Shown here: positions 31,927 through 44,619 of the stretch, piece by piece
How the letters are laid out: each line of letters starts with the position of its first letter
Position numbering within the stretch: position 1 is the stretch's first letter
Notes under the pieces: model-generated
What the model was told of the DNA's origin: nothing
The model's input: the letters and a program-made list of their open reading frames with translations, nothing else
The model's database searches: none
Program-made: the position numbers and the translations under genes
Assembly (NCBI RefSeq): GCF_033115175.1
Contig: NC_084847.1
Coordinates: forward strand, 45,741,905 to 45,805,904
Source: Lepus europaeus
Taxonomy: Eukaryota > Chordata > Mammalia > Lagomorpha > Leporidae
DNA: 64,000 nt
Direction: 5' to 3'

Positions 31927-32369
31927 AAGAAATATTCTTGTGGTAGACTAATGTTCATGGGCTATAGCCCTCTGCTTTGTGCAGGTAGAATTTAAGTAAA
32001 TCTTGGCAGACCCCTAAATTTTTGAGGTACATAGGGATACCATGATAAATGTATTGGGACCCACAGTTTTCCAGAGAAATACTTCATGATATCTACTGGG
32101 GCCCTGCCATTTATGAAAATGGGTTCTAAAGCAACCTGATTAGTGAAGACATCGCCACATATTGATCCAGTGAAGCAAGTCCAGAGTGAGCACCTCTAAG
32201 CCTGGCAGAGGCTCCACCCTGGTGACTAAGATGCTGTAGACCTGTGCTACTGCTCATTCCACGAGGAAGGCCCTGCCATACTGCTGTGAGCATCCTGGTT
32301 TAATATTTTGGTATTTTTAAAAATTTTTTGTATTTTTATTTTATTTGATTTATTTTTTTGGCTTTTTTT

Positions 32370-34715
32370 TCTTTTTTTAACTTTTACTTAATGAATATAA
32401 TTTCCAAAGTACAGCTTATGGATTACAATGGCTTACCCCCGCTATAACTTCCCTCCCACCCCCAGCTCTCTCTCCCCTTCCACTCACATCAAGATTCATT
32501 TTCAATTCTCTTTATATGCAGAAGATCAGTTTAGTATATATTAAGTAAAGATTTCAACAGTTTGCACCCATACAGAAACACAAAGTGAAAAATACTGTTT
32601 AAGTGGTAGTTATAGCATTAAATCACAATGGAAACCACATTAAGATAAGATTCTACATGAGGAGTAAGTGCACAGTGACTGCTGTTGTTGACTTAACAAT
32701 TTGACACTCTTGTTTATGGCGTCAGTAATCTCCCTAGGCTCTAGTCATGAGTTGCCAAGGCTATGGAAGCCTTTTGAGTTCGCCAACTTTGATCTTATTT
32801 CAACAAGGTCATAGTCAAAGTGGAAGTTGTCTACTCTCTTCAGAGAAAGGTACCTCCTTCTTTGATGACCTGTTCTTTCCACTGGGATCTCACTCACAGA
32901 GATCTTTCATTTAGGTCATTTTTTTTTTTGCCAAAGTGTCTTCGCTGTCCATGCCTGAAATACTTTCATGGGCTTTTCAGCCAGATTCGAATGCCTTAAG
33001 GGCTGATTCTGAGGCCAGAGTGCTGTTTAGGACATCCACTATTCTATGAGTCTGCTGTGTATCCCACTTCCCATGTTGGATCGTTCTCTCCCTTTTTTAT
33101 TCTATCAGTTAGTATTAGCAGACGCTAGTCTTGTTTAAGTGACCCCTTTGTTTTTTAGTCCTAACATTATGATCAAATGTGAACTGAAATTGTTCACTTG
33201 GACTAGTGAGATGGCATTAGTACATTCCACTTTGATGGGATTGAATTGGAATCCCCTGGTATGTTTCTAACTCTACCATTTGGGGCAAATCTGATTGAGC
33301 ATGTTCCAGGTTGTACATCTCTTCCCTCTCTTATTCCCACTCTTATATTTAACAGGGATCACTTTTCAGTTAAGTTTCAACACTTAAGAATAATAGTGTA
33401 TTAAATACAGAATTCAACCAATAGTATTAAGTAGAACAAACAAAAATACTAAAAGGGATAAAGTTTTACATTGTACATCAACAGTCAGGGCAAGGGGTGA
33501 TCAAGTCACTTTCTGATAGTGTTCATTTCACTTCAACAGGTTTTCTTTTTGGTACTTGGTTAGTTGTTACTGATCAGGGAGAACATATGATATTTGTCCC
33601 ATTGGGACTGGCTTATTTCACTCAGCATGATGTGTTCCAGTTTCCTCCATTTTGTTGCAAGTGACCAGATTTCATTGTTTTTTGCTGCTGTATATTATTC
33701 CATAGAGTACATATCCCGTAATTTCTTTATCCAGTCTACTGTTGATGGGCATTTAGGTTGATTCCAGGTCTTAGCTATTGTGAATTGAGCTGCAATAAAC
33801 ATTAATGTGCAGACCGCTTTTTTGTTTGCCAATTTGATTTCCTTTGGGTAAATTCCAAGGAGTGGGATGGCTGGGTTGTATGGTACGGTAATATTCATGT
33901 TTCTGAGGAATCTTCAGACTGACTTCCATAGTGGCTTAACCAGTTTGCATCCCCACCAACAGTGGGTTAGTGTCCCTTTTTCCCCACATCCTCACCAGTC
34001 TGTTGTTGGTAAATTTCTGAATGTGAGCCATTCTAACCAGGGTGCGGTGACACATTGTTGTGGTTTTTATTTGCATTTCCGTGATTGCTAGTGATCTTGA
34101 ACATTTTTTATGTGTCTGTTGGACATTTGGATTTCCTCTTTTGAAAAATGTCTATTGAGGTCCTTGGCCCATCTCTTAAGTGGCTTGTTTGTTTTGATAT
34201 TGTGGAGTTTCTTGATCTCATTTTAGATTCTGGTTATTAATCATTTATCTGTAGCATAGTTTGCAATTTTTTTCCCATTCTGTCAGTTACCTCTTCACTT
34301 TCCTGTTTCTTTTGCAGTACAGAGACTACTCAATTTGATGCAATCCCAAATGTTAATTTTGGCTTTGACTGCCTGTGCTTCTGGGGTCTTTTCCAAGAAG
34401 TCTTTGCCAGTGCTGATATCTTGCAGGGTTTCTCCAGTGTTTTCTAAGAATTTGATGGTGTTGGGTCATAGATTTAGGTCTTTAATCCATGTTGAGTGGA
34501 CTTTTGTGTAAGGTGAAAGGTAAGGGTGTTGCTTCATGCTTCTGCACATGGAAATCCAGTTTTCCCAGCACTATTTATTGAATAGACTGTCCTTACTCCA
34601 AGGATTGGTTTTAGATCCTTGATCAAATATAAGTTGGCTGTAGATGTTTGGGTTGATTTCTGGTGTTTCTATTCTGTTCCATTGGTCTATTCATCTGTTT
34701 CTGTTTGGTATTGTT
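32370..34715 (-). mobile_element. L1, 5'-truncated, antisense
   Basis: Starts at poly(T) plus TTAACTTTTACTTAATGAAT, covering the full 3' UTR (to about 33559). The ORF2 stop reads at about 33560-33562 and the ORF2 C-terminal region continues to about 34715. The minus-strand frame 33695-33898 (ITVPYNPAIPLLGIYPKEIK) is typical of the L1 ORF2 C-terminal third. The left part of ORF2, including the RT, is absent because of 5' truncation. Several frameshifts are present. Confidence 0.92.
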
Positions 34716-34794
34716 TTGTTTTGGTTTGTTCTTCAGTTTAAATACATGGTATCTCCATTTTGTTTCTATATTTCATCTTGCAGTTTTCACAGCT

Positions 34795-34935
34795 AAATTT
34801 TTTAAAATAATTTTTATTTATATAAAGGTGATCGTATATATTTCATCTACACAGATTGAGGAGTGTAGTGATACTTCTCGCCTTTCCCTCCCTCCCCCCA
34901 GCATCCTGCCCTCCTTCCTCCTTCTTTTCTTGTGA
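34795..34935 (-). mobile_element. Possible old L1 3' end
   Basis: AATAATTTTTATTTATATAAAGGTGATCG, followed by CATCTACACAGATTGAG and a C/T-rich tract, resembles a diverged antisense L1 terminus with its polypurine tract. Weak. Confidence 0.35.
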
Positions 34936-35802
34936 TTATAAAATAAACTGAAAGAATGTCATTGTGAAAATTATAAGAAAGTGTAAATTTTAAACCTTGA
35001 CAGAACTAACTCCATAATGTGTAGCTCCTATTAGGAACTGAAAATGCAGATTGTGTTGTTTAAAAATTGTCATGCATTTAAATATGGAAAGCCTAGGAAT
35101 TTAGATTGAGTTTAGATGAGAAACTACCATGGTGCCTCCCCAAACGTATGTTCTCTAAACATAATGTGCCCACAACCAACTATTGCTTTGAACCAAGGGC
35201 CATAGTGGTCACCAATGATGGGAAGTGGAAGGCTTTTTAGGGCAGTGAACCTGAGGACTGACCAAGACCTGTCCCGGTGAGTCAGAGATCAAACTGTGCG
35301 TGTGCCCCCTGGCTCCAAGCCCCAGCACTTGCCCCATCTTCCTATCAGACTTCATTTACAAAACACAAATTCAAGTTAAATCCAGTAGGAATTTGGACAG
35401 CAGGGAGTATACTCTCTTGAGTTTGGTCCAGTTGCAGTGTCACTGGTCACATTCTGATGAAGCAGGCCCTGCATTTTCAGTTCCATAGTTTAATTGGACT
35501 AATTCTCAACCTGCCTATAATATGTAACTATGTTACATGCACATAGGAATGTACACCCGTCAGTGGGAGAATAGCATGTAGTAATTTATAATTCTCATTT
35601 CACTTTTCACTTTCCTGGTCTCCTTCAGATACACTTCCTTTCATTTTCTATTTCTGAATTCTCAGTTTGAGGGAGGTGAGGTGACAGTGTAATATGTTAC
35701 TTGGATATTGGCTTAAGTATTCTCTTGATAGAAATCCTGAATCTTTATTTTCAAGATATAAACCACCTGTAATTTAGTTTAGTCAGGTGCATGAATGTTT
35801 TC
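34936..35802. other. Unassigned, non-coding
   Basis: No supported gene or repeat. The 62-codon frame at 35300-35488 is unremarkable. Confidence 0.4.
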
Positions 35803-36127
35803 TTAAGATTTATTTATTTGAAAGTCAGAGTTACACAGAGAAGGAGAGGCAGAGAGAGAGAGAGAGAGGTCTTTCATCTGATGTGTCACTCCCCAGTTTT
35901 ACGCAATGGCAAGAACTGTGATGATCCGAAGCCAGGAGCCAGGAGCTTCTTCCAGGTCTCCCACATGGGTGCAAGGACCCAAGGACTTGAGCCATCCTTT
36001 ACTGCTTTCCAAAGCCATAGCAGAGAGCTGGATCGGAAGTGGAGCAGCTGAGACGTGAACCGGTGCCCATGTGGGATGCCAGCACTGCATTTGGTGGCCT
36101 CACCTGCTACGCCACAGTGCCAGCCCC
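35803..36127 (-). mobile_element. C-SINE, antisense, full length
   Basis: TTAAGATTTATTTATTTGAAAG, a GA-rich run with AGAGAGAGAGAGAGAGG, TCTGATGTGTCACTCCCC, GAAGCCAGGAGCCAGGAGC, GAGAGCTGGATCGGAAGTGG, TGGGATGCCAGCACTGCA and the TACGCCACAGTGCCAGCCCC end. Confidence 0.95.
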
Positions 36128-36705
36128 AATCATGAATGTTTTAAAAATCATTTCTGTCCCATGAAGCCTACTAAAACCCCACAGTATTAACCTAAGTTCC
36201 TTAACTTTTTTTGTGTGTTTTAACTATAGGAACCTATTTTTGCATGTTTTATTTTTTCAGCTTTATTACAGCATAACTAAGAAACAAAAATTGTATATAT
36301 TCCAGGCATGTAGTGTCTGTTTCGATATGAGTCTGATCTTTATATCACATTTTCACACAAACCTTTCGACTCTCCTGGTACTTATAACACACTAAGAAAG
36401 GATTAGTACAATGAAGCTACTTAACAAATTTATCACTCTTATAGTGTTTTTTAAATTTATCTCATTTTATTTATGTATTTTCCCAGAAAGCTTGTATGTA
36501 AGGTATACATACTTTATGCATCCCATAAATAGCTTTAGAAGCATAGTAATTCTTCTGACCATACCTGCCCTCTCATTTACACTCCTATCATTTTTATAGT
36601 ATTTTTTAATACTGACCTAGGAAATTACAAGTACAGAATATTGTGTGAACTGGTTACCCGGGGTATATATTAGATTTTCAAAACCTTACCTCATAATTGT
36701 AAATT
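36128..36705. other. Unassigned, A/T-rich
   Basis: A/T-rich sequence without a recognised repeat. Frames of 60-62 codons are chance. Confidence 0.4.
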
Positions 36706-37320
36706 TGATTTTTTAAAAGTTATTTGAAAGGCAGAGGCCACTGCCGTGGCTCACTTGGTTAATCCTCTGCCTGCAACGTCAGCATCCCATATGGGTGCAG
36801 GGTTCCAATCCTGTTTGCTCCTCTTTCAGTTCAGCTCTGCTGTGGCCTGGGAGGGCAATGGAGCATGGCCCAGTGCTTGGGCCCTGCACCCACATGGGAG
36901 ACCAGGAGGAAGTACCTGGCTCCTGGCTTTGGATCAGTGCAGCGCCACCCATATGGGCCATTTGGGGAGTGAACCAACGGAAGGAAGACCTTTTTCTCTG
37001 TCTTTCTCTCACAGTCTGTAACTCAACCTGTCAAAAAACAAAAGGCAGGAAACAGAGAAAGAGAGTAAGACAGAGAGAGAGAGAGAGGATGAGGGATACC
37101 TCATCTCATGCATTATTTCACTCTTCAAATGTCCTCAGTGGCAGGGCTGGTCCCAGGTCTCCCATTTTGGCACAGGAACCCAAGTCATGGGGTCATCTTC
37201 TAGTGCTTTCCTAGGCACATTAACAGGGAGATGAATGGGAAGTGGAGCTGCTGGAACTCGGGGTGGTGCCCATATTAGATGCTGGCAGTCCGGTGGAGGC
37301 TCAAGCTTTTACATCCCAGC
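36706..37320 (-). mobile_element. Old antisense C-SINE, split by a younger SINE
   Basis: Left part (36706-36734) is TTTTTAAAAGTTATTTGAAAGGCAG (cited in part). The right part resumes at 37041 with AAAGGCAGGAAACAGAG, TTTCACTCTTCAAATGTCC and CATTAACAGGGAGATGAATGG, and ends near 37320. The two halves join into one SINE if the inserted element is removed. Confidence 0.85.
36735..37040 (+). mobile_element. C-SINE nested in an older C-SINE
   Basis: Full-length sense C-SINE (GGCCACTGCCGTGGCTCACT to a TCAACCTGTCAAAAAA end). It is flanked by the duplicated host bases AAAGGCAG at 36727-36734 and 37041-37048. Confidence 0.93.
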
Positions 37321-37324
37321 TCCA

Positions 37325-38400
37325 GCTATATATAACCATATATTTGTATGTTTTGACTAACTTCTCTTCATTTTCATGCTCCCAGTTCATCAAAAACACC
37401 ATCCTGCTCTCTGACTGTGTTAGTTTGACTTTTCTATATTCCACATGTAAGTGTGATCATGCAGTATTTCTTATTTCTGTGTCTTGTTTCACTCATTGTA
37501 ATGTCCTATAGTTCCATACTTTTGGATCCATCTTGTGACAAGTAGTAGTATTTCCTTTCTTTTTAAGGTTTGGTGAGGATGCCACTGTGTGTGTATCCCA
37601 TTTTCCTTATGGGTCCGTCAACAAACATTTAGGTTATTTCCGTAACGTGGAATTGTGAATGATGCTGAAGTGAATGTGGGGGTACAGAGAGTTCTTTGAG
37701 ATGGTGATTTTCTTTTGGATTCATGGCTAATAAAGATTGTTACTTTTTTAATTTCATTTGAAGAACTTCCATGTTGCTTTTCATAATGGATGGTGCAATT
37801 CAGATTCCCTCCAATACTGTGTGTTCTTTGTTCTCTACATTGTGCCCAATACTTGTTATCTTTTAACTTTTTAATAGTAGCCATTTAACAGGTATGAGGT
37901 AATGACCATTGTCATATCGATTTGCATTTTGCTGATGATAGCAATGTTCAGAACGTCTTTACATACCCACTGGGTACATTGTATTTCTGTGTTTGAAAAC
38001 ATTGATTCAACCCTTTGTCTATTTTCAGTTGTATTCTTTGCTTCTTAATGGTATGCATTCCTTGTATTACTCCCTTGATCACACATCTGGTTTGCTAATA
38101 TGTTCTTCTATTCATTGGCTTGCCTTTTCATTTCATTGATCTTTGCTTTACTGCCCTACTCATTTGTTGTAGTTTCATTTCCCTTTATTTGCTTTTGCTC
38201 TCTGTGCTTTAGTTGTTAACACGTAAGCAACCACTCTTGAGGCTAATGTCAAGGAATTTTCTATTTTATAAGTTGTAAGTGTTCAGATCTTCTGTGTGGA
38301 CTTTTATTCATTTTGAGTTGATATTAATATGTGGTGTTAACAATGATGCGGTTTCAGTTTTGGACATGTGGTTATCCAGGTTGCTTCTGCCTCAGATGTG
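37325..38400 (-). mobile_element. Old mammalian L1, antisense
   Basis: Antisense L1 3' UTR and ORF2 end. GACTTTTCTATATTCCACATG and TCTGTGTCTTGTTTCACTCATTG are followed by TTGTGAATGATGCTGAAGTG, then CATTGATCTTTGCTTT and TGGTTATCCAGGTTGCTTC. It is too diverged for the lagomorph-young family, and a mammalian-wide L1M type is likely. The antisense 88-codon frame (37618-37884) is an ORF2 relic. Confidence 0.75.
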
Positions 38401-38639
38401 GGCCTTTATGTCCAGTGACTGCATGTTTGGTAACCTTGGTGGGCCAGGGTCCCCAATGTCTTCAGTTGGATCCATTAAACCAGATGCTGTGGCTGGAGTT
38501 GAGCAGGAGCTTGGCATGTGTGGTGATTTGGGAGTAGGAGACCATGCAGTGATGTGGTCAAGACAGGGGACTGTGGCCTCCTCCTCTGGAAGCCAGGGCC
38601 ATATGAGGGTAAGTCCGAAAGTTTTTTGAAGTATAGACA

Positions 38640-38807
38640 TTTGGCATAGTGGAAAAGACAGTGCTCGGGATACCAGTGGTAGCCAGTGATGGTTTAAGTA
38701 GTTGGATTCTTGCTGCCACATTGGAGACCATCTCCCAGCTTCAGCCTGGGTCAGATCAGCCCTGAGTATTGTGGGCATTTGGGTAATGAACTACTAGATG
38801 GGTGGTG

Positions 38808-38859
<52 letters not shown>

Positions 38860-38880
38860 TCTCTCCCCCTTATTGTTTCT
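38640..38880 (+). mobile_element. Old sense C-SINE ending in (CT)n
   Basis: Diverged sense copy: GGCATAGTGGAAAAGACAGTG, GCTGCCACATTGGAGACC and ATTGTGGGCATTTGGGTAATGAAC. Its CT-rich tail has expanded to a near-pure (CT)n microsatellite at 38807-38866. Confidence 0.65.
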
Positions 38881-39739
38881 CTGTGTTTTGCTTTTGAAAC
38901 CAATTGCAATATTAAAACTAGGTGGAAAAAATGGATACGGATGATTATCCCAGGAGCAGTAGATTACTGAGTAATTTCCTAGAATCATGCAGGTGGATGT
39001 GTGTAGCTCACAGTGATCCGTTATATCTGTTATTAGAAAATGAAATAAAGGAGCTCAAGGCTCTGTCCATAAAATAATGTCAGAAGATAAATGTAGATTT
39101 GATCAGTACAAATTTTATTTGAGTATTGAAATGTCACACTATCAACAACTCGTGTTGATAACATTCAAGTAAAAATACCAACATGTTACTTGGTGTATAA
39201 AGTTAAGGGGTTTTAAATGATTAATGTCACAACTAATATTATGGTATTTGAAAATGGTTGATTAATACAAGCAAAAACATAACCTGTAAATAACTGAACT
39301 GTTCTTTCCTTGTCATGCTCAGTCGAAAGGCTACTATGCGGTTTTAAGTTGGTGAAGGGTATTGTAAATTGTTTCTTTTAATTAAGAAAAATGATAGTAT
39401 GTTTTCATGTGTATGTGAAATTGAATAGCAATTGTATTGCAATTGAATGCAGTTGTATTGCATCAGAGAAATATAGTGAACACAAGATAAGCTTTTTTCA
39501 TATTTGAGATTTTATTGGTTCTTGAGAATTACTACAGAGACAGTTCAATTTGTGCACTATTCTTAACAAGCCAAAAATTTAAAAAGTGAGGGCTTGGCAT
39601 CCTTTTTACATCTTTTATTATTTTTTAAATAATGTATTTTTAAATTTACCTCATAGGAGCTTTGTAGTCCACTCAATAAAGTGTTCAGCTAGTAAGGAAG
39701 AATATAGGCAATGGCAAGAAGAATAATCAAACAAAAAAG
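38881..39739. other. Unassigned, A/T-rich
   Basis: No gene or named repeat recognised. Confidence 0.4.
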
Positions 39740-40590
39740 TCCTATCTTTATGATCAGTTATGAACTTTAACTGATCACTTTAACTAGTAAGATGGCATTA
39801 AGTGTCAAAGGGATCACATAAATAAGACCAAGTGTCTGCTAAAAACAATAGATAGAATTAAAAAGGAGAGAATGATCCAACATGGGAAGCAGGCCATGCA
39901 GCAGACTCATAAAATGACAAGTACCCTAAACAGCACTCTGGCCTTAGAATCAGCCCTTAAGGCATTTGGATCTTGCTAAAAAGCCCATGAGAGCATTTCA
40001 GGCTTGGAAAGCCAAGACACTGTGGCAAAAAAATCACTCACATGAAAGATCTCTGAGAGTGAGATCACTTAAATACTGACAAAAGAGGTCAGTACCTTTC
40101 TCTGAAGGGAGGAGAGAATTTTCCGCCTTGATTATGGCCTTGTCTAAATAATGTTGGAATCTGTGGACTCCAGAGGCTTCTATAGCTTGGCAGCTCATGA
40201 CCAAGAGCCTAGGGTGATCACTGATGTCAAATATAAGAGTGTCAGTTGTTAAATCAACAACAGGTGTCACTGTGCACTTGCTCCCCATGTAAGACCTCTG
40301 TCCTTAATGTGTTGTACTATGAGAATTAACGGGAAAACTAGCCTCCAAACAGTACTTTAAACTTTGTGCGTCTGTGTGGGTGCAGTCTGTTGAAATCTTT
40401 CCTTAGTATAGAGTTGATAGTCTGTATATAAAGATAATTAAAAATGAATCTCAATGAAGAATGGGTTGGAAGAAGGAATAGGAGTTGGGATGGTTTGCGG
40501 GTGGGAGGGTGGGTATGGGGGGAAGAACTGCTATAATCTAAAAGTTGTACTTACGAGATTTATATTTATTAAATCAAATATTTCTATAAA
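39740..40590 (+). mobile_element. L1 3' UTR, sense, 5'-truncated
   Basis: Sense lagomorph L1 3' end: ATGATCAGTTATGAACTTTAACTG, ACAGCACTCTGGCCTTAG, TTAATGTGTTGTACTATGAG, AATTAAAAATGAATCTCAATG, a G-rich tract (40490-40525) and GTTGTACTTACGAGATTTATATTTATTAAA near the end (cited in part). The 84-codon antisense frame here is an L1 UTR shadow. Confidence 0.9.
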
Positions 40591-40739
40591 AATGTCTACT
40601 ACAGCCATAACACAGTAAATTTTAAAATGATCATGAATTATTAAAATTATAGTAGCATATCATTCTTAACAATTTGACAAAGATATAAAAGAAAATTTGA
40701 CAAAAGTATATTTGCAGCAATACTGATACACACAGGCAT

Positions 40740-41690
40740 TAGTTTCTTTTCTGTTTTTCTTTTGTTGTTGTTGTCTGATTTTTTTAAAAGGAAATTTTAG
40801 CTCCCATATATAAAGGAGAACATATAATATTTGCCTTTCTGTGTCAGGGTAATTTCACTGAGCATGCAATCCTCCAGTTGCAATGATTTTGATGCTAATA
40901 ACAGGGTTTCATTTTTTATAGTTCTGTAATATTCAGTTCTACATATATGCATCAAATTTTGCCAGCACCACTTATTGAGTACATTATACTTTTTTCCAAT
41001 GTATAGTCTGAGCAGTTTCATGAAAAATCAATTTGTTCTACCTGTTTGGATTAATTAACTAATTAATTAATTTCCACTATCATGCTGCTTTGATTGCTAT
41101 AGCTTTGTAGTAAGCTTTGAAGTCAGGTATTCTGATGCCTCCAAGTAGTTTTTTTTTTTAACTTTTCTCAGGATCATTTTGGCTATTCTTGATATTTTGT
41201 GATTTCTTACGGAATGTAGGATTATCTTCTCATTCTGTAAAAAATTCATTGGTGTTTAGTAGGAATTTCATGTAATTTATAGGTTGCTTTATAGGTATTT
41301 TAATTATACCAATTCTTCCAATCCATGAACAAGTTATATTTTTGCATTTTGGGAGTCCTTGATGATTTATTTCTTAAATGTTTTAGAATTTTCATTGTAG
41401 GTATCTTTCACTTAATTGGTTAAATTTATTCCTAAATATTTTTTGGCCCTATTGTGTGTGGGATTAATTTTTAGATTTCATTTTTGGCAGATTGGTTATT
41501 AGAAAATAAAAGCTACTCTTTTTTATGTTGATTTTGTAACCTGTAACTTTACTGAATTGGTTTTTCATCTTGAATCATTTTTGGTGGAGTGCTTAGATTT
41601 TTCCATGCACAACATCATGTATTCTACAATGTTAAATTCAGTTATTGTTAGTAGTCATGTTGAGGAGTATTTCATGTTATAACTATAAGA
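40740..41690 (-). mobile_element. Old L1 ORF2 3' region, antisense
   Basis: Contains TTTCACTGAGCATGCAATCCTCCAG, then AGCACCACTTATTGAGTAC, CATGCTGCTTTGATTGCTATAGC, TTTGGCTATTCTTGATATT and TTTACTGAATTGGTTTTTCATC. This is the antisense order of L1 ORF2, older than the lagomorph-young family, with internal deletions. Confidence 0.8.
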
Positions 41691-41699
41691 GCATGTCAA

Positions 41700-42084
41700 A
41701 AAGGCTTAAAGTTTACCTATGGAAAATTTCTCTGTTGTTTGCCATATGGGAATTAGAGTAGTCCCTGTTAGACTTGTGGACTGCCATTGCTAATGGAGTG
41801 CATGGGTTCACCCATTGGATTATCATTGCTTTTTGTGTCCACACACAACTCTCAGTGAGACAGTGAGGCTTCTTAAGGGAAGGCCTATACTGAAGGTTGT
41901 GTGCTGAGTGTTGCTGGCAGCAGCATATAAGTAACATGGTCTCATGGGATCATTTCAGACACTGGTACCTCCACCTGGGTGATGCAGAGTCTGTGTGCTG
42001 TGGGATGGTGAGTCTGGATGCACCAGATGGCTGCTGGTTGCCCCTCACATGCTGCCAGGCACCACCCAGGACATGGTTAAGAAA
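41700..42084 (+). pseudogene. Possible ERV-derived coding remnant, 5' part
   Basis: A plus-strand frame at 41897-42088 runs straight into the L1 insertion at 42096, and the sequence resumes after it at about 44144. The composition (no SINE or L1 similarity, long quasi-open frames, no introns) fits an eroded retroviral interior. I can only assign the downstream integrase part with any confidence. Confidence 0.3.
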
Positions 42085-42095
42085 GTAGCTGCCTC
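42085..42095. repeat. Target-site duplication, left copy
   Basis: GTAGCTGCCTC, repeated perfectly at 44133-44143 after the poly(A) of the L1. Confidence 0.92.
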
Positions 42096-44132
42096 ATGGT
42101 AATCAAAGATAAAATAAACAAATGGGATTACCTCAAATTGAAAAGTTTCTTTACAGCAAAAGAAACAGTCAGGAAAGTGAAGAGTCAGCTGACAGAATGG
42201 GAGATGTTATTCGCAAACTACACAACAGATAAAGGATTAACAACTAGAATCTATAAAATGATCAAGAAACACCACAGAATCAAAACAAACAACCAATAAA
42301 AAGGTGGGCCAAGGGCCTTAACAGACATTTTTCAAAAGAGGAAATCCAAATGGCCAATAGACACATAAAAAATGCTCAGAATCCCTAGCCATCAGGGAAA
42401 TGCAAATCAGAACCACCATGAGGTTTCACTTCACCCCGGTTAGAATGGCTCACATGCATAAATCAACTAACAACAGATGCTGGCGAGGATGTGAGGAAAA
42501 AGGGACGCTATTCCACTGTTGGTGGGAATGCAAATTGGTAAAGCCACTATGGAAGACAGTTTGAAGACTCCTCAGAAACCTGAATATAGCCCTTCTACAG
42601 GACCCAGCCATCCCACTCCTTGGAATTTCCCCAAATGGAATTAAAGGGCAAAAAAAAGAGCCATTTGCACCTCAATATTCGTTGCAGTTCAAATCACAAT
42701 AGCTAAGACATGGAATCAACCTAAATGTCCATCAACGGATGACTGGATAAAGAAATTATGGGATATGTAATATATGGAACACTATACAGCAGTAAAAAAC
42801 CAATGAAATCTGGTCACTTGCAACAAAATGGAGGAATCTGGAAAATATCATGCTGAGTGAAATAAGCCAGTCCAAAAAAGGACAAATATCATAAGTTCTC
42901 CCTGATCAATGACAATTAAACGAGCATCTAAAAGGAAACCCATTGAAGTGAAATGGACACTATGAGAGACAATGACATGATCAGCCCTTGTCTAGATTGT
43001 TGAGGAACAACTTACTATTTTATTCCTTTTAGTATTTTTGTTGTTGTTGTTCTGTTTGTTCTACTTAATACTACTGGTTGAATGCTGTAATTAATACACA
43101 ATTATTCTTAGGCATTTAAAATTAACAGAAAAGTGATCTCTGTTAAATATAAGAATGGGAATGAGAGGGAGGAGATATACAGATCGGCACATGCTCACTC
43201 AGACTTACCTCCAATGGTAGAGCTAGAAATGTGCCAGGGGATTCCAACTCAGTCTTATCAAGGAGGCATGTACCAATGGCAGCTCACTTGGTACAGTGAT
43301 AAGTACATAACCGATCAAAAAGATAGGGTAAATGTCGAAGATGTATCACAAATAAGACCATTGTCTGCAAATAATGAAGGATAGAATTAAAAGGGAGAGA
43401 ATGATCCTGCAGTGGAAGCAGAACACACAGCAGACTCATAGAATGGCAAACACCCTAAACAGCACTCTGGCCTCAGAGTCAACCCTTGGGGCATTTGGAT
43501 CTGGCTAAAAGGCCCATGAGTCTCACAGGCATGGAAAGCCAAAACACGGTGGCAAAAACAACCTAAATGAAAGATCTTGGTGAACAAGACCCAGCAGAAG
43601 GAACGGGTCATCGAGGAGGGAAGCACCTTTCTCTGAAGAGAGGAAGGAACCTCCACTGTGATATGGCCTTGACTAAAGAAGTTCAGAGTTGGTGAACTCA
43701 AGGGGCTTCCATAGCCTCAACAGCTCATGGCAAGAGCCTCGGGTGATTACTGACATCATAAGTAAGAGTGCCAATTGTTAAATCAACAACGGGAGTCACT
43801 GAGCACATGCTTCCCACGTAGGATCTCTGTCCTTAATGTGTTTTACTGTGAGAGTTAAAGATAACACTACTAGTTGAACAATACCCTATACCTTGTGTGG
43901 TTGTGTGAGTGCAGTCTGTTGAAATCTTTGCTTAGTATATACTAAGTTGATCTTCTGTATATAAAGATAATTGAAAATGAAATTCGATGAAGGGTGGCAT
44001 GGGAGAGGGAGTGAGAGAGGGGAGGGTTGTGGGAGGGAGGGAGGTGGGGGGGAGCCACAACAATACAAAAGTTGCACTTTGTAAATTCACATTTATTAAA
44101 TTAGAGAAATAGTTTATATGGTAAAAAAAAAT
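42096..44132 (+). mobile_element. L1, 5'-truncated, sense, with TSD
   Basis: A 2.0 kb L1 in sense orientation. It starts inside ORF2 (first frame [20 protein letters not shown] at 42096), with broken ORF2 C-terminal sequence to a stop at about 42917-42919. The full 3' UTR includes ACAGCACTCTGGCCTCAG, a G-rich tract at 43990-44055 and AAAAGTTGCACTTTGTAAATTC, and ends in poly(A) at 44122-44131. The perfect 11-bp target-site duplication gives exact ends. It interrupts quasi-open ERV-like sequence. Confidence 0.95.
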
Positions 44133-44143
44133 GTAGCTGCCTC
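44133..44143. repeat. Target-site duplication, right copy
   Basis: GTAGCTGCCTC, identical to 42085-42095. Confidence 0.92.
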
Positions 44144-44615
44144 CTCTGCAACTGTCTCAGATGGTGAAGTGCTGTATCTCAGACACCGGGGAAGTCCACA
44201 CAGAGATATATACCTTGGTGTGGATGGAGATACAAAGCCTGCTCAAAGACTGGGCAGGGACACATTGAGAAGGGCAACCTTGCTGTGTTCCTGACAGGAA
44301 GTAGTCTATCAATCACCGGGCAACAGAGTTGGCAGCTGGCAGCTGTCACTGAACTGCTTCAAGATCCTGTCCAACTTGTCATGTTTGCACAGAGGGTGAA
44401 CATAAACTGTCCCTTTTTCTACTGCAAAGGGCGTCCAGAGCATGTTAAACACCACACTGCAGCAAGAGCCTCTTTGTTTCAATGGACGGTGTACAATTAA
44501 GAATAAAAGAGAGCTACTGAGGCTGTTAGGCATTCTTCAGCAAGTAATAGCAGCCACCACCCCTGAATGTCAAAGCTGCTCCTAGGACAGTCTCAGACAA
44601 GCTACCTTGGACCCA
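44144..44615 (+). pseudogene. Possible ERV-derived remnant, continued
   Basis: Continues the sequence broken by the L1 at 42096. Opposing frames of 71 and 74 codons occur but neither is recognised. Included because it lies between the L1 insertion and the integrase-bearing stretch and has similar composition. Confidence 0.25.
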
Positions 44616-44619
44616 GTGG

